A DNA stretch of 64,000 bases from Aurantibacillus circumpalustris (lineage in GTDB: Bacteria > Bacteroidota > Bacteroidia > B-17B0 > Aurantibacillaceae). Positions 40,492 to 51,071 of the stretch are shown one piece after another. A program made the translations under genes and the position numbers. Location of the stretch: positions 2,294,001-2,358,000 of the forward strand of contig NZ_CP121197.1 in the NCBI RefSeq assembly GCF_029625215.1, written 5' to 3'. The notes under the pieces were generated by a model. It made no database searches and had not been told where the DNA came from. It saw nothing but the letters and a program-made list of their open reading frames with translations. The number at the start of each line of letters is the position of its first letter. The first letter of the stretch is position 1.

Positions 40492-43410
40492 ATGAAATCA
40501 ATTAAATTTACTTTTCTTCTGTTTTGTTTTTCTAGTATTACAATAAGGGCGCAAATCATATTCTCGGAAACTTTTTCTACCAGTCTTGGACAGTGTAACG
40601 CAACGAATTCTGTTTCTGGTGCATGGATTTTCGCGAACTCTTGTAGTTTTAGTTCAAGTACCGGTCATAGCGCTACGGGACATGCAATATTTAACGGTAG
40701 CAGCTGTCAATTTGGAAACGGGAGCAGCACTGTAAGTGGAGACTTGAACACACCTACAATTAGTATAGGTCCTTCTGGAGCCGTATTGACGTTTAATTAC
40801 CGACTGGTTAATGAGTGTGGAAGTGTTGGCTCCACTTGCACCTACGATGTACTTAAGCTCCAAATTTCTAACAATGGTGGAACAACCTTTACAGACATTA
40901 TGTCTTCGAATGGAAGTCCAGCTGGTTTAACTAATAACAATGCTTGGACACCTGTAACATATACGTTGAACGCGTACAGCAACCAAACCATCATTATCCG
41001 TTTCAATTTTAACTCTATAGATGGTATTGGAAATACTTACGATGGGGTTTATGTGGATGATATAATAGTAACCAGTAATTGTTTTATCAATATGACATCA
41101 AGCCCTTTAAATAGCACAGTATCACCAATTATTTGTTCTGGAAATAACGTCACTCTTACCACAAATGCAGTAAATAATTATACTTGGAGCAATGGGGCTA
41201 ATACCCCGTCTATTGTTGTTTCTCCAACTATTAATACAATGTATTCGGTAATAGCGACAAGCTCTGCTAACTGCGTTTCTTCCGCATCACTAAACGTGCA
41301 GGTAAATAATGGTATTCCATCGCTTTCGCTTGCCAATACTGCTTCTGCCACAAGTGGCTCGTGCCCTAATTCCACGGTAGTTTTAACTGCTAGTGGTGCA
41401 AATTCTTACTCATGGTCTGGTGGAAGTGTATCAGTAACAAATGGATTGCCGTTTGTTCCAAATACTTCGGCTAACTATACAGTAGTGGGAACGAACGCCT
41501 GTGGAACGAGTTCTGCAGCTGCATCTATTTCTTTACATCCTCTGCCAACAGCTACAGCGGTTGCCAGTACCCCAACTCTATGTTCAGGTAACATGCTTAC
41601 ACTTACAGGTCTTGGTACGGCAACTTCATACGCCTGGTTTGGTGGTTCGGTTGTGATTACTAACGGCGTGGGATTTACGCCGCCTCTAACTGTTACGTAT
41701 ACTCTTGTTGGAACAAGCGCTTTAAGTTGCACGGTAGGAGCCACTATTCCGGTAACCGTTTATCCAACACCTATCAATCCTCCAACAGCAAATCCTGCTT
41801 TGGTTTGTATTGGTGGTTCTTCAACGCTTTCTGCAACAGGTGCTGCCAATTATACCTGGACGAGCTCTAGTCAAACAGTAAACACAGCTAATTTTATTGT
41901 AACACCCGTTGTAGGAAACACAACATATACTATTACAAAGGCAAACTCTACCTGTTATAATACGCAAATAATCACGGTTGTAACAAATCCATTACCTAGC
42001 ATTTTTGCTATTGTAACACCAACTGTGGTTTGTGCACTATCTCCTGCAACACTTGCAGTTGGTGGCGCCCTCACTTATACATGGACATCTCCCGGACCAC
42101 CATCTTATACCTTTACTGGTGCCAGTCCTATTACAAGTCCCGTTGCTCCTTCAATTTATACTGTGGCTGCTTCTGATGGAACTTGTATTAATACAACTAC
42201 TGTATTTTTAAATGCAAATCCGAATCCAACAATTACGGCTACAGCAAGTACACCTTCATTGTGTGAAGGTGAAACAGTAACACTTAACGCGAATGGCGGA
42301 CTTAATTATAATTGGACTCTTACCGGTGGAGCTACTTATACAGGATCAAGTATTGTTCACACTCCTACGACTGCAACTGCTTACAACGTTTCGGGTAGTA
42401 ACTCTTTTGGTTGCACTTCTTCTGCTAATCAAGTTGTTTTAGTTTACCCTAAACCTATTGTAACAGCAAGTTCAAATAAAATATTAATATGCTCAGGTAG
42501 CTCTGCAACTTTAACAGCTTCAGGAGCTAGTACATTTAGTTGGGATGCCAATGCCAATAATGTTTTAACTCCCATAGCTGTGGTAAATCCAACGGCACTT
42601 ACTTCCAGTGCTGTAATGTACACTGTTGAAGGAACAAATTCCAGCACAGGTTGTAAAAATACTCAGACAGTATCGGTAGGCGTTTTTGTTCCTACACTTA
42701 CAATTAATGGTAGCACAAACACTTGTTCTGGTGGACTAATTAATTTAACCGCGGGTAACGGAGTTTTGGGTACATACAACTGGCATACAGGTAGTGGTAC
42801 TCCAATTACCAATCAAACTTTACAGATGCCGCTTACGGTAGCATCCGTATTCACCCTTACTGCCAATAGCAATTCTGTTGGTTTAATTTGCCCTGCAACA
42901 CAAACCATTGCTTTGGGTATTTATTACAATCCTACCATTACTGCCGTTCCTGCAAGAACACTTATTTGCACAAAAGAATCTGTTGGAATTACAGCGGCCG
43001 GAGCTACCAGTTACGCCTGGAACAATACCATGACAGGACCAACCATTACGGTATCTCCAACTGGCACTACTGCAAATTATACAGTAACAGGAACAGATGA
43101 TAACGGTTGTAGCAGTACCGCAACGGTTCAGGTAAAAATATCAAACTGCTCTGGAATAAATGAATTAAGTAATTTAAATAACGAAATAATCATTTATCCA
43201 AATCCTAACGATGGCAAGTTTACTATTCAAACGAATGCCGATTTAAAATTGAGTTTGGTGAATGAGCTTGGTCAATTAATCAGAGTGATTAATTTGTCGG
43301 CTAACAATAATTATGAAGTGAACATCAGTGATCTTGCAAAAGGAATTTATTTTGTGAGTGGACAAAAAGATGGTCTTCAGATTTATCAGAAGATTGTGGT
43401 GACGAAATAA
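40492..43410 (+). CDS. T9SS type A sorting-domain protein with about nine Ig-like repeats
   Basis: A 972-residue surface protein read from ATG 40492 (MKSIKFTFLLFCFSSITIRA, then Q: signal peptide). Residues ~22-190 form an N-terminal jelly-roll-like domain (AWIFANSCSFSSSTGHSATG, DTFNYR-like strands, SNQTIIIRFNFNSIDGIGNT, YDGVYVDDIIV), similar to MAM/adhesion-type domains. About nine Ig-like repeats of 75-90 residues follow, each with Cys, a S-x-T-L-T-A-x-G-A-x-x-Y-x-W strand and a T-x-x-Y-T-V-x-G end. The C-terminal type A sorting domain runs IIYPNPNDGKFTIQTNADLK to KIVVTK and is closely similar to that of the protein at 23430. Repeats make it prone to length change by recombination. Confidence 0.9.
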   Translation: MKSIKFTFLLFCFSSITIRAQIIFSETFSTSLGQCNATNSVSGAWIFANSCSFSSSTGHSATGHAIFNGSSCQFGNGSSTVSGDLNTPTISIGPSGAVLTFNYRLVNECGSVGSTCTYDVLKLQISNNGGTTFTDIMSSNGSPAGLTNNNAWTPVTYTLNAYSNQTIIIRFNFNSIDGIGNTYDGVYVDDIIVTSNCFINMTSSPLNSTVSPIICSGNNVTLTTNAVNNYTWSNGANTPSIVVSPTINTMYSVIATSSANCVSSASLNVQVNNGIPSLSLANTASATSGSCPNSTVVLTASGANSYSWSGGSVSVTNGLPFVPNTSANYTVVGTNACGTSSAAASISLHPLPTATAVASTPTLCSGNMLTLTGLGTATSYAWFGGSVVITNGVGFTPPLTVTYTLVGTSALSCTVGATIPVTVYPTPINPPTANPALVCIGGSSTLSATGAANYTWTSSSQTVNTANFIVTPVVGNTTYTITKANSTCYNTQIITVVTNPLPSIFAIVTPTVVCALSPATLAVGGALTYTWTSPGPPSYTFTGASPITSPVAPSIYTVAASDGTCINTTTVFLNANPNPTITATASTPSLCEGETVTLNANGGLNYNWTLTGGATYTGSSIVHTPTTATAYNVSGSNSFGCTSSANQVVLVYPKPIVTASSNKILICSGSSATLTASGASTFSWDANANNVLTPIAVVNPTALTSSAVMYTVEGTNSSTGCKNTQTVSVGVFVPTLTINGSTNTCSGGLINLTAGNGVLGTYNWHTGSGTPITNQTLQMPLTVASVFTLTANSNSVGLICPATQTIALGIYYNPTITAVPARTLICTKESVGITAAGATSYAWNNTMTGPTITVSPTGTTANYTVTGTDDNGCSSTATVQVKISNCSGINELSNLNNEIIIYPNPNDGKFTIQTNADLKLSLVNELGQLIRVINLSANNNYEVNISDLAKGIYFVSGQKDGLQIYQKIVVTK

Positions 43411-43429
43411 GTATAAAAACCATAAAATT

Positions 43430-43466
43430 AAAATCCCATTTCAGTTTAAGAAATGGGATTTTTTTA
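43430..43466. terminator. Bidirectional intrinsic terminator
   Basis: AAAATCCCATTTC AGTTTAA GAAATGGGATTTTTTT: a stem of about 13 bp with A and T tracts on both sides, between the convergent T9SS gene and pfkA. Confidence 0.9.
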
Positions 43467-43481
43467 TGTAATAAATAATTT

Positions 43482-44453
43482 TTAACTGCTCAATATTTCA
43501 ATAATTTCCTCAAAATCAGGATTTAGTTTCTTATGATGCTTTATTGCTTTTTCAAAAGATGTGAAATGTACTTTTTTATCAATAATACCGACCATTTCAT
43601 TTTTTCTCCCAACCATAATCGCTTTTACAGCGTTAAATCCGACAATACTGGCATTAACCCTCTCCATGCAAGTTGGATTGCCCCCACGTTGAATATGACC
43701 TAAAACACTGACACGCAAATCAAATTCTGGACACTGCTTTTTTATTATTTCTGCAACTTTAAATGCTCCGCCACTTTGATCACCTTCTGCTACAACAATT
43801 ATCTTGCTGCTTTTTGTGCTACGCCAGTTTTTTATTTTTGATACAAGGTTTTCCATGTCATGTCTTAGTTCTGGAACTAAAAGTGCTTCGGCTCCACTCG
43901 CGATAGCACTTCGCAAGGCAATAAGTCCGGCATCACGACCCATTACTTCCACTACAAAAATTCTATCATGACTTTCTGCCGTATCTCTAATTTTATCTAA
44001 AGCTTCAATTACTGTATTAATTGCAGTGTCGTATCCAATTGTGAAGTCTGTGCCTACTAAATCGTTGTCAATGGTTCCGGCACATCCAATTATTGGTAAG
44101 CCGACATGTTTGCTTAAAACAGAGGCGCCTTTAAATGATCCATCTCCACCTATAACAACAAGACCGTTTAGATTATTTTTAGTAATAGTTTTTGCTGCTT
44201 GTTCAATACCATTGTCGGTTCTGAACCTTTCACTACGAGCAGTTTTTAAGATTGTCCCGCCTTTGTGAATGATCCCAGAAACGGATTCGGGTTTTAACTC
44301 GAGATAAGTATTGTCAATTAAGCCTTCGTAACCTCTTAAAAAACCAATCACTTCTATGTTGTGATATAATGCGGTTCGAACAACGGCTCTAATACATGCG
44401 TTCATTCCTGGCGAGTCTCCCCCCGAAGTTAAAACTCCAATTTTTTTAATCAT
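43482..44453 (-). CDS. pfkA: 6-phosphofructokinase (ATP type)
   Basis: A 323-residue PfkA catalysing the phosphorylation of fructose 6-phosphate to fructose 1,6-bisphosphate in glycolysis. I start at ATG 44453 (MIKKIGVLTSGGDSPGMNAC), seven codons into the longest frame, because the glycolytic N-terminus begins there. Signatures: GGDSPGMNACIRAVVR (ATP loop), GGDGSFKGAS, the substrate-binding GTIDNDLVGTDFTIGYDTAI, RIFVVEVMGRDAGLIALRSA, and SVLGHIQRGGNPTCMERVNA. The Gly at the GGDGS position marks the ATP-dependent type. Divergent from ruvX. Confidence 0.97.
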   Translation of the reverse strand: MIKKIGVLTSGGDSPGMNACIRAVVRTALYHNIEVIGFLRGYEGLIDNTYLELKPESVSGIIHKGGTILKTARSERFRTDNGIEQAAKTITKNNLNGLVVIGGDGSFKGASVLSKHVGLPIIGCAGTIDNDLVGTDFTIGYDTAINTVIEALDKIRDTAESHDRIFVVEVMGRDAGLIALRSAIASGAEALLVPELRHDMENLVSKIKNWRSTKSSKIIVVAEGDQSGGAFKVAEIIKKQCPEFDLRVSVLGHIQRGGNPTCMERVNASIVGFNAVKAIMVGRKNEMVGIIDKKVHFTSFEKAIKHHKKLNPDFEEIIEILSS

Positions 44454-44516
44454 ATGTCTAAAGTACAAAATCATTAGGAGATATGAATGTGAATAATTGT
44501 GTAATTTTAAGATCTC

Positions 44517-44939
44517 ATGGGAAGAATTTTGGCAATAGATTATGGAAGCAAAAGAGTTGGTCTTGCTGTGACTGATAGCCTGAGATTGATTGCTACTGGT
44601 TTAACAACAGTACATAGCAAAGATTTGATTCAATTTTTGGAAAATTATTTTAAGAAAGAAACCGTGGATGTAATTGTGATTGGAGAACCTAAAACACTGC
44701 AAAATAATAAAAGTGATAGTGCACGTTTTATAGACCCGTTTGTTGTGCATTTGCAAAGAAAATTCCCGGATAAAAAAATTGAACGTTACGATGAACGCTT
44801 TACAAGTGCTATGGCGCATCAAACAATGCTTTCAGGCGGACTTAAAAAAAAGGATAGGCAAGCAAAAGAAACAGTGGATATGATAAGTGCAATTATCATT
44901 CTTCAGGATTATATGAGTTTTACTGAAAATAAGATTTAA
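44517..44939 (+). CDS. ruvX: Putative pre-16S rRNA nuclease / Holliday junction resolvase-like YqgF (RuvX)
   Basis: A 140-residue RNase H-fold protein. The N-terminal ILAIDYGSKRVGLAVTDSL carries the first catalytic Asp, VDVIVIGEPKTLQNNKSDSA the Glu, and ERYDERFTSAMAHQTML the conserved DERxTS segment; the C-terminal DMISAIIILQDYM holds the last Asp. The family removes the 5' leader of 16S rRNA and is also annotated as a resolvase. The neighbour, one nucleotide downstream, is rsmE (another 16S rRNA enzyme), which fits a ribosome-maturation pair. Confidence 0.95.
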   Translation: MGRILAIDYGSKRVGLAVTDSLRLIATGLTTVHSKDLIQFLENYFKKETVDVIVIGEPKTLQNNKSDSARFIDPFVVHLQRKFPDKKIERYDERFTSAMAHQTMLSGGLKKKDRQAKETVDMISAIIILQDYMSFTENKI

Positions 44940-44940
44940 G

Positions 44941-45636
44941 ATGAATGTATTTATTGCTTCTGTAGATGATAAGGTAGCTCTGATGACAGCGGAAGAAAGC
45001 TGGCATTGTACTAAAGTCTTGAGAAAAAAAGTCGGTGATACTGTTCATTTAATTGACGGTGTTGGCAATTTTTTTGAAGGCGTGTTGGAACTCGTATCAG
45101 AAAAACAGTGCCGCGTAAAAATTACTCAAGGGCCTAGGGCTCAGCCAAAAAGAAATTACTATTTGCATCTTGCTATTGCTCCAACAAAACAAATGGATAG
45201 AATTGAATGGATGCTTGAAAAAGCTGTTGAAATTGGGGTCGATGAAATTAGTTTTATTGCAAGTAAAAATTCTGAACGCACGGTTGTTAAACATGAACGC
45301 GTTTTGAAAATTGTTGAAAGTGCTGTGAAACAAAGTCTACAGGCTTATCTCCCAAAAATAAATGAAATCAGTTCTTTTAAAGATCTTATAACTACATCTG
45401 TTGCAGATCAGAAACTAATCGCACACTGTTACGAATTACCTAAACAGGACATTAAACGAATTTCTTTTAAAGATACTTCAACGCTAATATTGATTGGACC
45501 AGAAGGTGATTTTACTTTAGAAGAAGTAGAATTATCTCAAAAAAATAAATTCGAGGGATTAAGTTTAGGGAATAACCGTTTAAGAGCAGAAACAGCCGGG
45601 CTCTGTGTGTGCCAGGCTGCTTCGTTATTGTCATAA
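44941..45636 (+). CDS. rsmE: 16S rRNA (uracil1498-N3)-methyltransferase RsmE
   Basis: A 231-residue SPOUT-type methyltransferase that methylates U1498 of 16S rRNA with S-adenosylmethionine. The N-terminal PUA-like part (SWHCTKVLRKKVGDTVHLID) is followed by the knotted domain with KQMDRIEWMLEKAVEIGVDE, LILIGPEGDFTLEEVELSQK and SLGNNRLRAETAGLCVC, the SAM-binding loops of the family. The start is one nucleotide after the ruvX stop, indicating an operon. It ends 2 nt before the convergent glutathione peroxidase gene. Confidence 0.97.
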   Translation: MNVFIASVDDKVALMTAEESWHCTKVLRKKVGDTVHLIDGVGNFFEGVLELVSEKQCRVKITQGPRAQPKRNYYLHLAIAPTKQMDRIEWMLEKAVEIGVDEISFIASKNSERTVVKHERVLKIVESAVKQSLQAYLPKINEISSFKDLITTSVADQKLIAHCYELPKQDIKRISFKDTSTLILIGPEGDFTLEEVELSQKNKFEGLSLGNNRLRAETAGLCVCQAASLLS

Positions 45637-45638
45637 TT

Positions 45639-46208
45639 TTATTTGAGTAGAGAAGTAATTTCTTCACTCAACGGATCAACCTTGCTACTAAAAAACTTAA
45701 CAACATTGCCATTCTCATCGATAAGATATTTACAGAAATTCCAACCAGGAGCATCACTGCAAGTTCCATTTTCTTCTTTAGTACTTAAATATTTGTAAAG
45801 CGGATGCATGTCGCTTCCTTTTACACTTATTTTTTCCATCATTTGAAAAGTAACGCCATAATTTTTAGTGCAAAAGGATTTAATTTCTGAACTACTGCCT
45901 GGTTCTTGTCCACCAAAGTTATTTGCAGGAAATCCAATAACAACTACTTTGTTACCGTATTTTTCGTGAAGAGCTTGTAAATTTTTGTACTGGGGAGTAT
46001 AACCGCATTCGCTGGCTACATTTACAAGCAACATCTTTTTACCTTTGAATTTTGAAAGACTTAGTTCTTGTCCATCCAGTGTTTTTAGCTTAAAATCATA
46101 AATACTTGCCTTAGAACTAATTTTCTTTTGTGTAGTAGCAGCGAAAGAAATAATAAAAGCAAGTGCAAGGCTAAAAGCGCCTAAAGTAGTAATCAGTTTT
46201 CTTTTCAT
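45639..46208 (-). CDS. Glutathione peroxidase-like protein, membrane-anchored or exported
   Basis: A 189-residue thioredoxin-fold peroxidase with an N-terminal hydrophobic segment (LGAFSLALAFIISFAAT) that should export or anchor it in the periplasm. Catalytic residues: Cys68 in VASECGYTPQ (Cys, not selenocysteine), Gln in GFPANNFGGQEPGSS, and Trp-Asn in APGWNFCKYLID. The absence of the tetramer loop is typical of thioredoxin-dependent forms, which reduce hydroperoxides. A promoter-like TTTG-N19-TAAATTTT lies only 5 nt upstream of the ATG (46213-46243), so the transcript could be nearly leaderless if the site is real. Confidence 0.93.
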   Translation of the reverse strand: MKRKLITTLGAFSLALAFIISFAATTQKKISSKASIYDFKLKTLDGQELSLSKFKGKKMLLVNVASECGYTPQYKNLQALHEKYGNKVVVIGFPANNFGGQEPGSSSEIKSFCTKNYGVTFQMMEKISVKGSDMHPLYKYLSTKEENGTCSDAPGWNFCKYLIDENGNVVKFFSSKVDPLSEEITSLLK

Positions 46209-46267
46209 AGTTAAAATTTAGTGAATTATAAAAGTAAAACAAATTAAATAGGACATAGTTTAAATAC

Positions 46268-46528
46268 TTATTTCTTTTTTAATTTTTCGTACTCTTTCTC
46301 AATAGAATTGTTGTTTGGAGAGATGTATGCTTCACGGTAATTAAATGCTAAACCTACTCCCCATCCAAGCATTGGCCATAGCGGCCATGGAAAATCAGAC
46401 TTATCTTCATTAAATAACCAAAAAAGCCAGAGCATGGTATTAATTATAATATAGGTTGTAAGATGTCTTTTAAACCCTACGCGTTTTTTAGCGATTTTCC
46501 AGAGGTCTCTGTCTTTTTCTGTTTCCAT
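46268..46528 (-). CDS. 2TM domain protein
   Basis: An 86-residue protein with two transmembrane helices (LTTYIIINTMLWLFWLF and WPLWPMLGWGVGLAFNYREA), matching the 2TM domain family of Bacteroidota (GWG.GL.F pattern). Often found next to or fused with histidine kinases or small transcription regulators. It is the last gene of a three-gene cluster (membrane protein, winged-helix regulator, 2TM) and may modulate the membrane or sense a signal. Its function is not established. Confidence 0.85.
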   Translation of the reverse strand: METEKDRDLWKIAKKRVGFKRHLTTYIIINTMLWLFWLFNEDKSDFPWPLWPMLGWGVGLAFNYREAYISPNNNSIEKEYEKLKKK

Positions 46529-46539
46529 GTTGTTTGTTT

Positions 46540-46824
46540 TTAATGGTTAATGTATTGTTTTAAATTTTTGACGTAATCTTCAAAAGCTTTGAGTCCCACT
46601 TTAGTTATTTTACATAAGGTCTGCGGGTAATTATCTTTATATGCCTTTTCAATTTCAATGTAATTCGCATCTTTTAGTTTTTGCAACTGCACACTTAAAT
46701 TTCCCGCACTTGCTTTTGTTTGTTCTTTCAAATAAGTAAACTCAGCACTTTTTACACTCACAAGAATTGAAATAACAGCGAGTCTGAGTTGTGAGTGTAA
46801 TAAGGGATCAAGATCTTTAAACAT
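46540..46824 (-). CDS. Winged helix-turn-helix transcriptional regulator
   Basis: A 94-residue single-domain regulator. LDPLLHSQLRLAVISILVSV, TYLKEQTKASAGNLSVQLQK and LKDANYIEIEKAYKDNYPQT form the helix-turn-helix and wing of the MarR/PadR-like 'transcriptional regulator' (HTH_34-type) family common in this phylum. It overlaps the upstream membrane protein gene by 8 nt and is followed by the 2TM gene, so it probably controls this little operon itself. The ligand is unknown. Confidence 0.88.
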   Translation of the reverse strand: MFKDLDPLLHSQLRLAVISILVSVKSAEFTYLKEQTKASAGNLSVQLQKLKDANYIEIEKAYKDNYPQTLCKITKVGLKAFEDYVKNLKQYINH

Positions 46825-47413
46825 TAACTTGAGATTTATACTGCGAACGTAATAAATGTCCTGGAATTATATAACTACATAATAAGGCTACACAAATACA
46901 AAGAAATTGCTCATTCACTCCAACAAATATCGAAACAATTGCACAAGCAAAAGAAAAAATACTGCCAATAATTAAGGGTTTAAAATTAAGCAAACCTCCA
47001 GAAATAAGTGTAGCCATGCCATAAAGCAACATTAAAAAGAAGTAAGTAATCTTAACTCCATGAACAGGTATAAAGATTAAAGTAATTGCCATCGCAATAA
47101 TGAAAGCTGTCCACGAATAACCAAGATACGTTTCAATGTATGTTTTTACTTTTTCTTTTTTTGCTTGTTTACGACCATAGATTATTGACACAACTCCTCC
47201 CAAAGGCATTAAAACTGGCCAAACATAGTAGGATGCGTTTTGATGAAATGAAACGCCAATGTAATTAACTAACGCAGCTATGAAGACGAGCCATCCCCAA
47301 AATATAATGAAGAAACCATCGTCGGCTAGTTTGTTTTTTGCTGTGTCTATCATTGATCTAATGATTTGCAGACTTTCAGTCGGATTCATTTCTTGAACTT
47401 TTTTATTTTCCAT
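46817..47413 (-). CDS. Multi-helix membrane protein, function unknown
   Basis: A 198-residue protein read from ATG 47413 (MENKKVQEMNPTESLQIIRS). After ~30 soluble residues (MNPTESLQIIRSMIDTAKNK) it has about six transmembrane helices (FFIIFWGWLVFIAALVNYIG, YYVWPVLMPLGGVVSIIYGR, WTAFIIAMAITLIFIPV and others). The same arrangement followed by a winged-helix regulator and a 2TM protein is seen in other Bacteroidota. It is co-translated with the regulator (8-nt overlap). No transport or enzyme motif is visible. Confidence 0.8.
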   Translation of the reverse strand: MENKKVQEMNPTESLQIIRSMIDTAKNKLADDGFFIIFWGWLVFIAALVNYIGVSFHQNASYYVWPVLMPLGGVVSIIYGRKQAKKEKVKTYIETYLGYSWTAFIIAMAITLIFIPVHGVKITYFFLMLLYGMATLISGGLLNFKPLIIGSIFSFACAIVSIFVGVNEQFLCICVALLCSYIIPGHLLRSQYKSQVNV

Positions 47414-47473
47414 TTTAATATAATTTGAATACAAATATAAACTAGTTTATATTATAAACCAAATTTGTATAAA

Positions 47474-47500
47474 AAAACCAGAATTCTTAATTCTGGTTTT
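47474..47500 (-). terminator. Terminator of the citrate synthase gene
   Basis: On the minus strand AAAACCAGAATT AAG AATTCTGGTTTTTTT: a 12-pair stem with T7 about 10 nt after the stop codon. Confidence 0.9.
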
Positions 47501-47510
47501 CTAAATTGCG

Positions 47511-48839
47511 TTAAGCTTTTGAAGCGGAAGCTTGCGCCGCTTTTATTTTTGCTTTAATATTATCAGTTGTTAAAGAACCCGGACGCTCAATAGGAGACCC
47601 TGTTGCTCTATCCCAAATTAAACTAGCTAAAACGCCTAATGCACGACTAACACCGAATAAAACAGTATAAAAATCAAATTCGTGCATGCCGTAGTGAACT
47701 AAAAGCGCTCCAGAGTGCGCGTCAACATTTGGCCAAGGGTTTTTAATTTTCCCTGTGCTTTCTAAAATTGGAGGGGCTACTTCATAAACCATTTGAACTA
47801 TTTCACAAATATCATCGTGTTTAATGTGTGTTTTGTAGAAATCTTGTTGCGCGGTGAAACGAGGATCTGTTTTGCGCAGCACTGCGTGGCCGTAACCTGG
47901 AACAACTTTCCCTTCTGTTAGTGTTTTTTTGATGTATTCAGCTATTTGATCTTTAGTAGGCAAACCTCCTCCTAAAGTTTCTTTTAATTCCATTATCCAG
48001 CTTAATACTTCCTGATTTGCTAAACCATGCAATGGTCCCGCAAGGCCGTTCATTCCTGCTGCGAAAGCTAAATAAGGATCGGATAGTGCAGATCCAACCA
48101 AATGGGTTGTATGCGCAGAAACATTCCCTCCTTCATGATCAACGTGAATGGTTAAATACAAACGCATTAAACGTTTCATATCGAGACCTTCGTAGCCAAG
48201 CATGTGAGCAAAGTTTGCTGCCCAGTCTAATTTATGATCTGGTTCAATATGAGCACCACCCTTGTATTTACGACGATAAATATATGCTGCAACACGCGGT
48301 AAACGTGCTATTAAATTCATACTGTCTTCGTAGGCGTAATCCCAATATTCTTTTTTGCTCATACCTTTTGCATAAGCTTTTGAAAATACTGATTCACGCT
48401 GCATCGCCATAATACCCAACACAAATTGAGTCATGGGATGTGTATCCACAGGCATAGCTTCAATTACATCAAAAACATGCTTTGGTACATTACTGCGTTT
48501 TTGCCACTCATTTGTAATAAAGGTTACATCATCTTGCGAAGGTAATTCTCCAACAAGCATTAGGTAAAAAATCCCTTCAGGCAATGGTTCCGTGCCTCCC
48601 GGAGCTTTTGGTAATTGTTTACGTAATTCAGGAATGGTATAACCCCTAAAACGAATTCCTTCTTCAGGATCTAAACGTGAAGTTTCAGTTACCATTCCCG
48701 GCATCCCGCGCATACCTTGATATACTTGAGCTACAGTAATTTCACCAAGCTTTAATTCGCCGTGGGTTTTAATAATATCTTTAATCTCTGAAGACAAAAC
48801 TTCTGCTTTTGCCTTAAACTTTTCTTTCAACGGATCCAT
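47511..48839 (-). CDS. Citrate (Si)-synthase, eukaryotic-like type
   Basis: A 442-residue citrate synthase condensing oxaloacetate with acetyl-CoA in the TCA cycle. The catalytic His regions are LAGPLHGLANQEVL and VPGYGHAVLRKTDPRF, with the Asp in NVDAHSGALLVHYGM. MRGMPGMVTETSRLDPEEGI and YWDYAYEDSMNLIARLPRVA follow the pattern of the mitochondrial dimeric enzyme rather than of the hexameric, NADH-inhibited GltA of Proteobacteria. The same type is common in many Bacteroidota. It has a clear promoter-like site upstream and is followed by a terminator, so it is a single-gene unit. Confidence 0.96.
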   Translation of the reverse strand: MDPLKEKFKAKAEVLSSEIKDIIKTHGELKLGEITVAQVYQGMRGMPGMVTETSRLDPEEGIRFRGYTIPELRKQLPKAPGGTEPLPEGIFYLMLVGELPSQDDVTFITNEWQKRSNVPKHVFDVIEAMPVDTHPMTQFVLGIMAMQRESVFSKAYAKGMSKKEYWDYAYEDSMNLIARLPRVAAYIYRRKYKGGAHIEPDHKLDWAANFAHMLGYEGLDMKRLMRLYLTIHVDHEGGNVSAHTTHLVGSALSDPYLAFAAGMNGLAGPLHGLANQEVLSWIMELKETLGGGLPTKDQIAEYIKKTLTEGKVVPGYGHAVLRKTDPRFTAQQDFYKTHIKHDDICEIVQMVYEVAPPILESTGKIKNPWPNVDAHSGALLVHYGMHEFDFYTVLFGVSRALGVLASLIWDRATGSPIERPGSLTTDNIKAKIKAAQASASKA

Positions 48840-48860
48840 AGATAATGTCTTTTGTGGTTA

Positions 48861-48891
48861 TAAATTTACAATCTCAGCTTCTATAAACAAA
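48861..48891 (-). promoter_or_regulatory. Candidate citrate synthase promoter
   Basis: On the minus strand TTTG, a 19-nt spacer and TAAATTTA (7 of 8 to TAnnTTTG), 21 nt upstream of the ATG. Confidence 0.5.
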
Positions 48892-48913
48892 GCATTTTCA
48901 AGTTATTTTTATG

Positions 48914-50509
<1,596 letters not shown>

Positions 50510-51061
50510 CTGATAAATTTTGAACGCATACTAGAGCAATGTAAAAAAAACGACAGGCAAGCTCAATTTCAGCTATATAATCATTTAGCTCCAGCTTTGC
50601 TTGGCCTAACTGTAAGGTATATGCAGGATAAGGATGAAGCTGAAGATGTAATGCAAGACTCTTTTGTTAAGATTTTTTTAAACTTAAAATCATTTAAAAA
50701 CGAAGGCAGCTTTGAAGGTTGGGCCAAACGTATTACAGTAAACACCGCATTAACAGCATTAAAGAATAAAAAAAGAATTTATTTCGAACGCAATCTTGAA
50801 ATTGTTGAAACAATTGAACTAGAGCAAGACGAACAGGATTTATTGCAAATACCTGAAATATTGTCTTGCATGAAATCCCTACCAGAAGGATACCGAACAA
50901 TTATTAATTTGGCTTTGATAGAAGAATTTTCTCACAAAGAAATAGCCGAAAAGCTCGGTATTACTGAAAGTACAAGTAGATCGCAACTAGCAAGAGCAAG
51001 ACAAAGCTTGATGAAAATGCTAAAGGAAAAAACTTTAGTCAGTACTAAGAAAAACGCATAA
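50510..51061 (+). CDS. ECF-type RNA polymerase sigma factor, unusual start
   Basis: A sigma-70 family factor of the Bacteroidota ECF kind. Region 2: AQFQLYNHLAPALLGLTVRY, QDKDEAEDVMQDSFVKIFLN, FEGWAKRITVNTALTALKN; region 4: SCMKSLPEGYRTIINLALIE, EFSHKEIAEKLGITESTSRS, QLARARQSLMKML. The first usual start codon in frame is TTG 50597, but the frame upstream is clearly coding (INFERILEQCKKNDRQAQFQ is the family's N-terminus) and stays open to the TAA at 50483 without ATG, GTG or TTG. I place the start at CTG 50510 provisionally; TTA 50495 or ATA 50513 are alternatives. The gene downstream, a membrane protein 10 nt away, is its likely partner. Confidence 0.85.
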   Translation: MINFERILEQCKKNDRQAQFQLYNHLAPALLGLTVRYMQDKDEAEDVMQDSFVKIFLNLKSFKNEGSFEGWAKRITVNTALTALKNKKRIYFERNLEIVETIELEQDEQDLLQIPEILSCMKSLPEGYRTIINLALIEEFSHKEIAEKLGITESTSRSQLARARQSLMKMLKEKTLVSTKKNA

Positions 51062-51071
51062 ATAATTTTTA

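Noticed and set aside
40492-43410. CRISPR-like or tandem DNA repeats
   Set aside because: The repetition is at protein level (Ig-like domains) with diverged DNA; no short constant repeats with regular spacers exist in the window.
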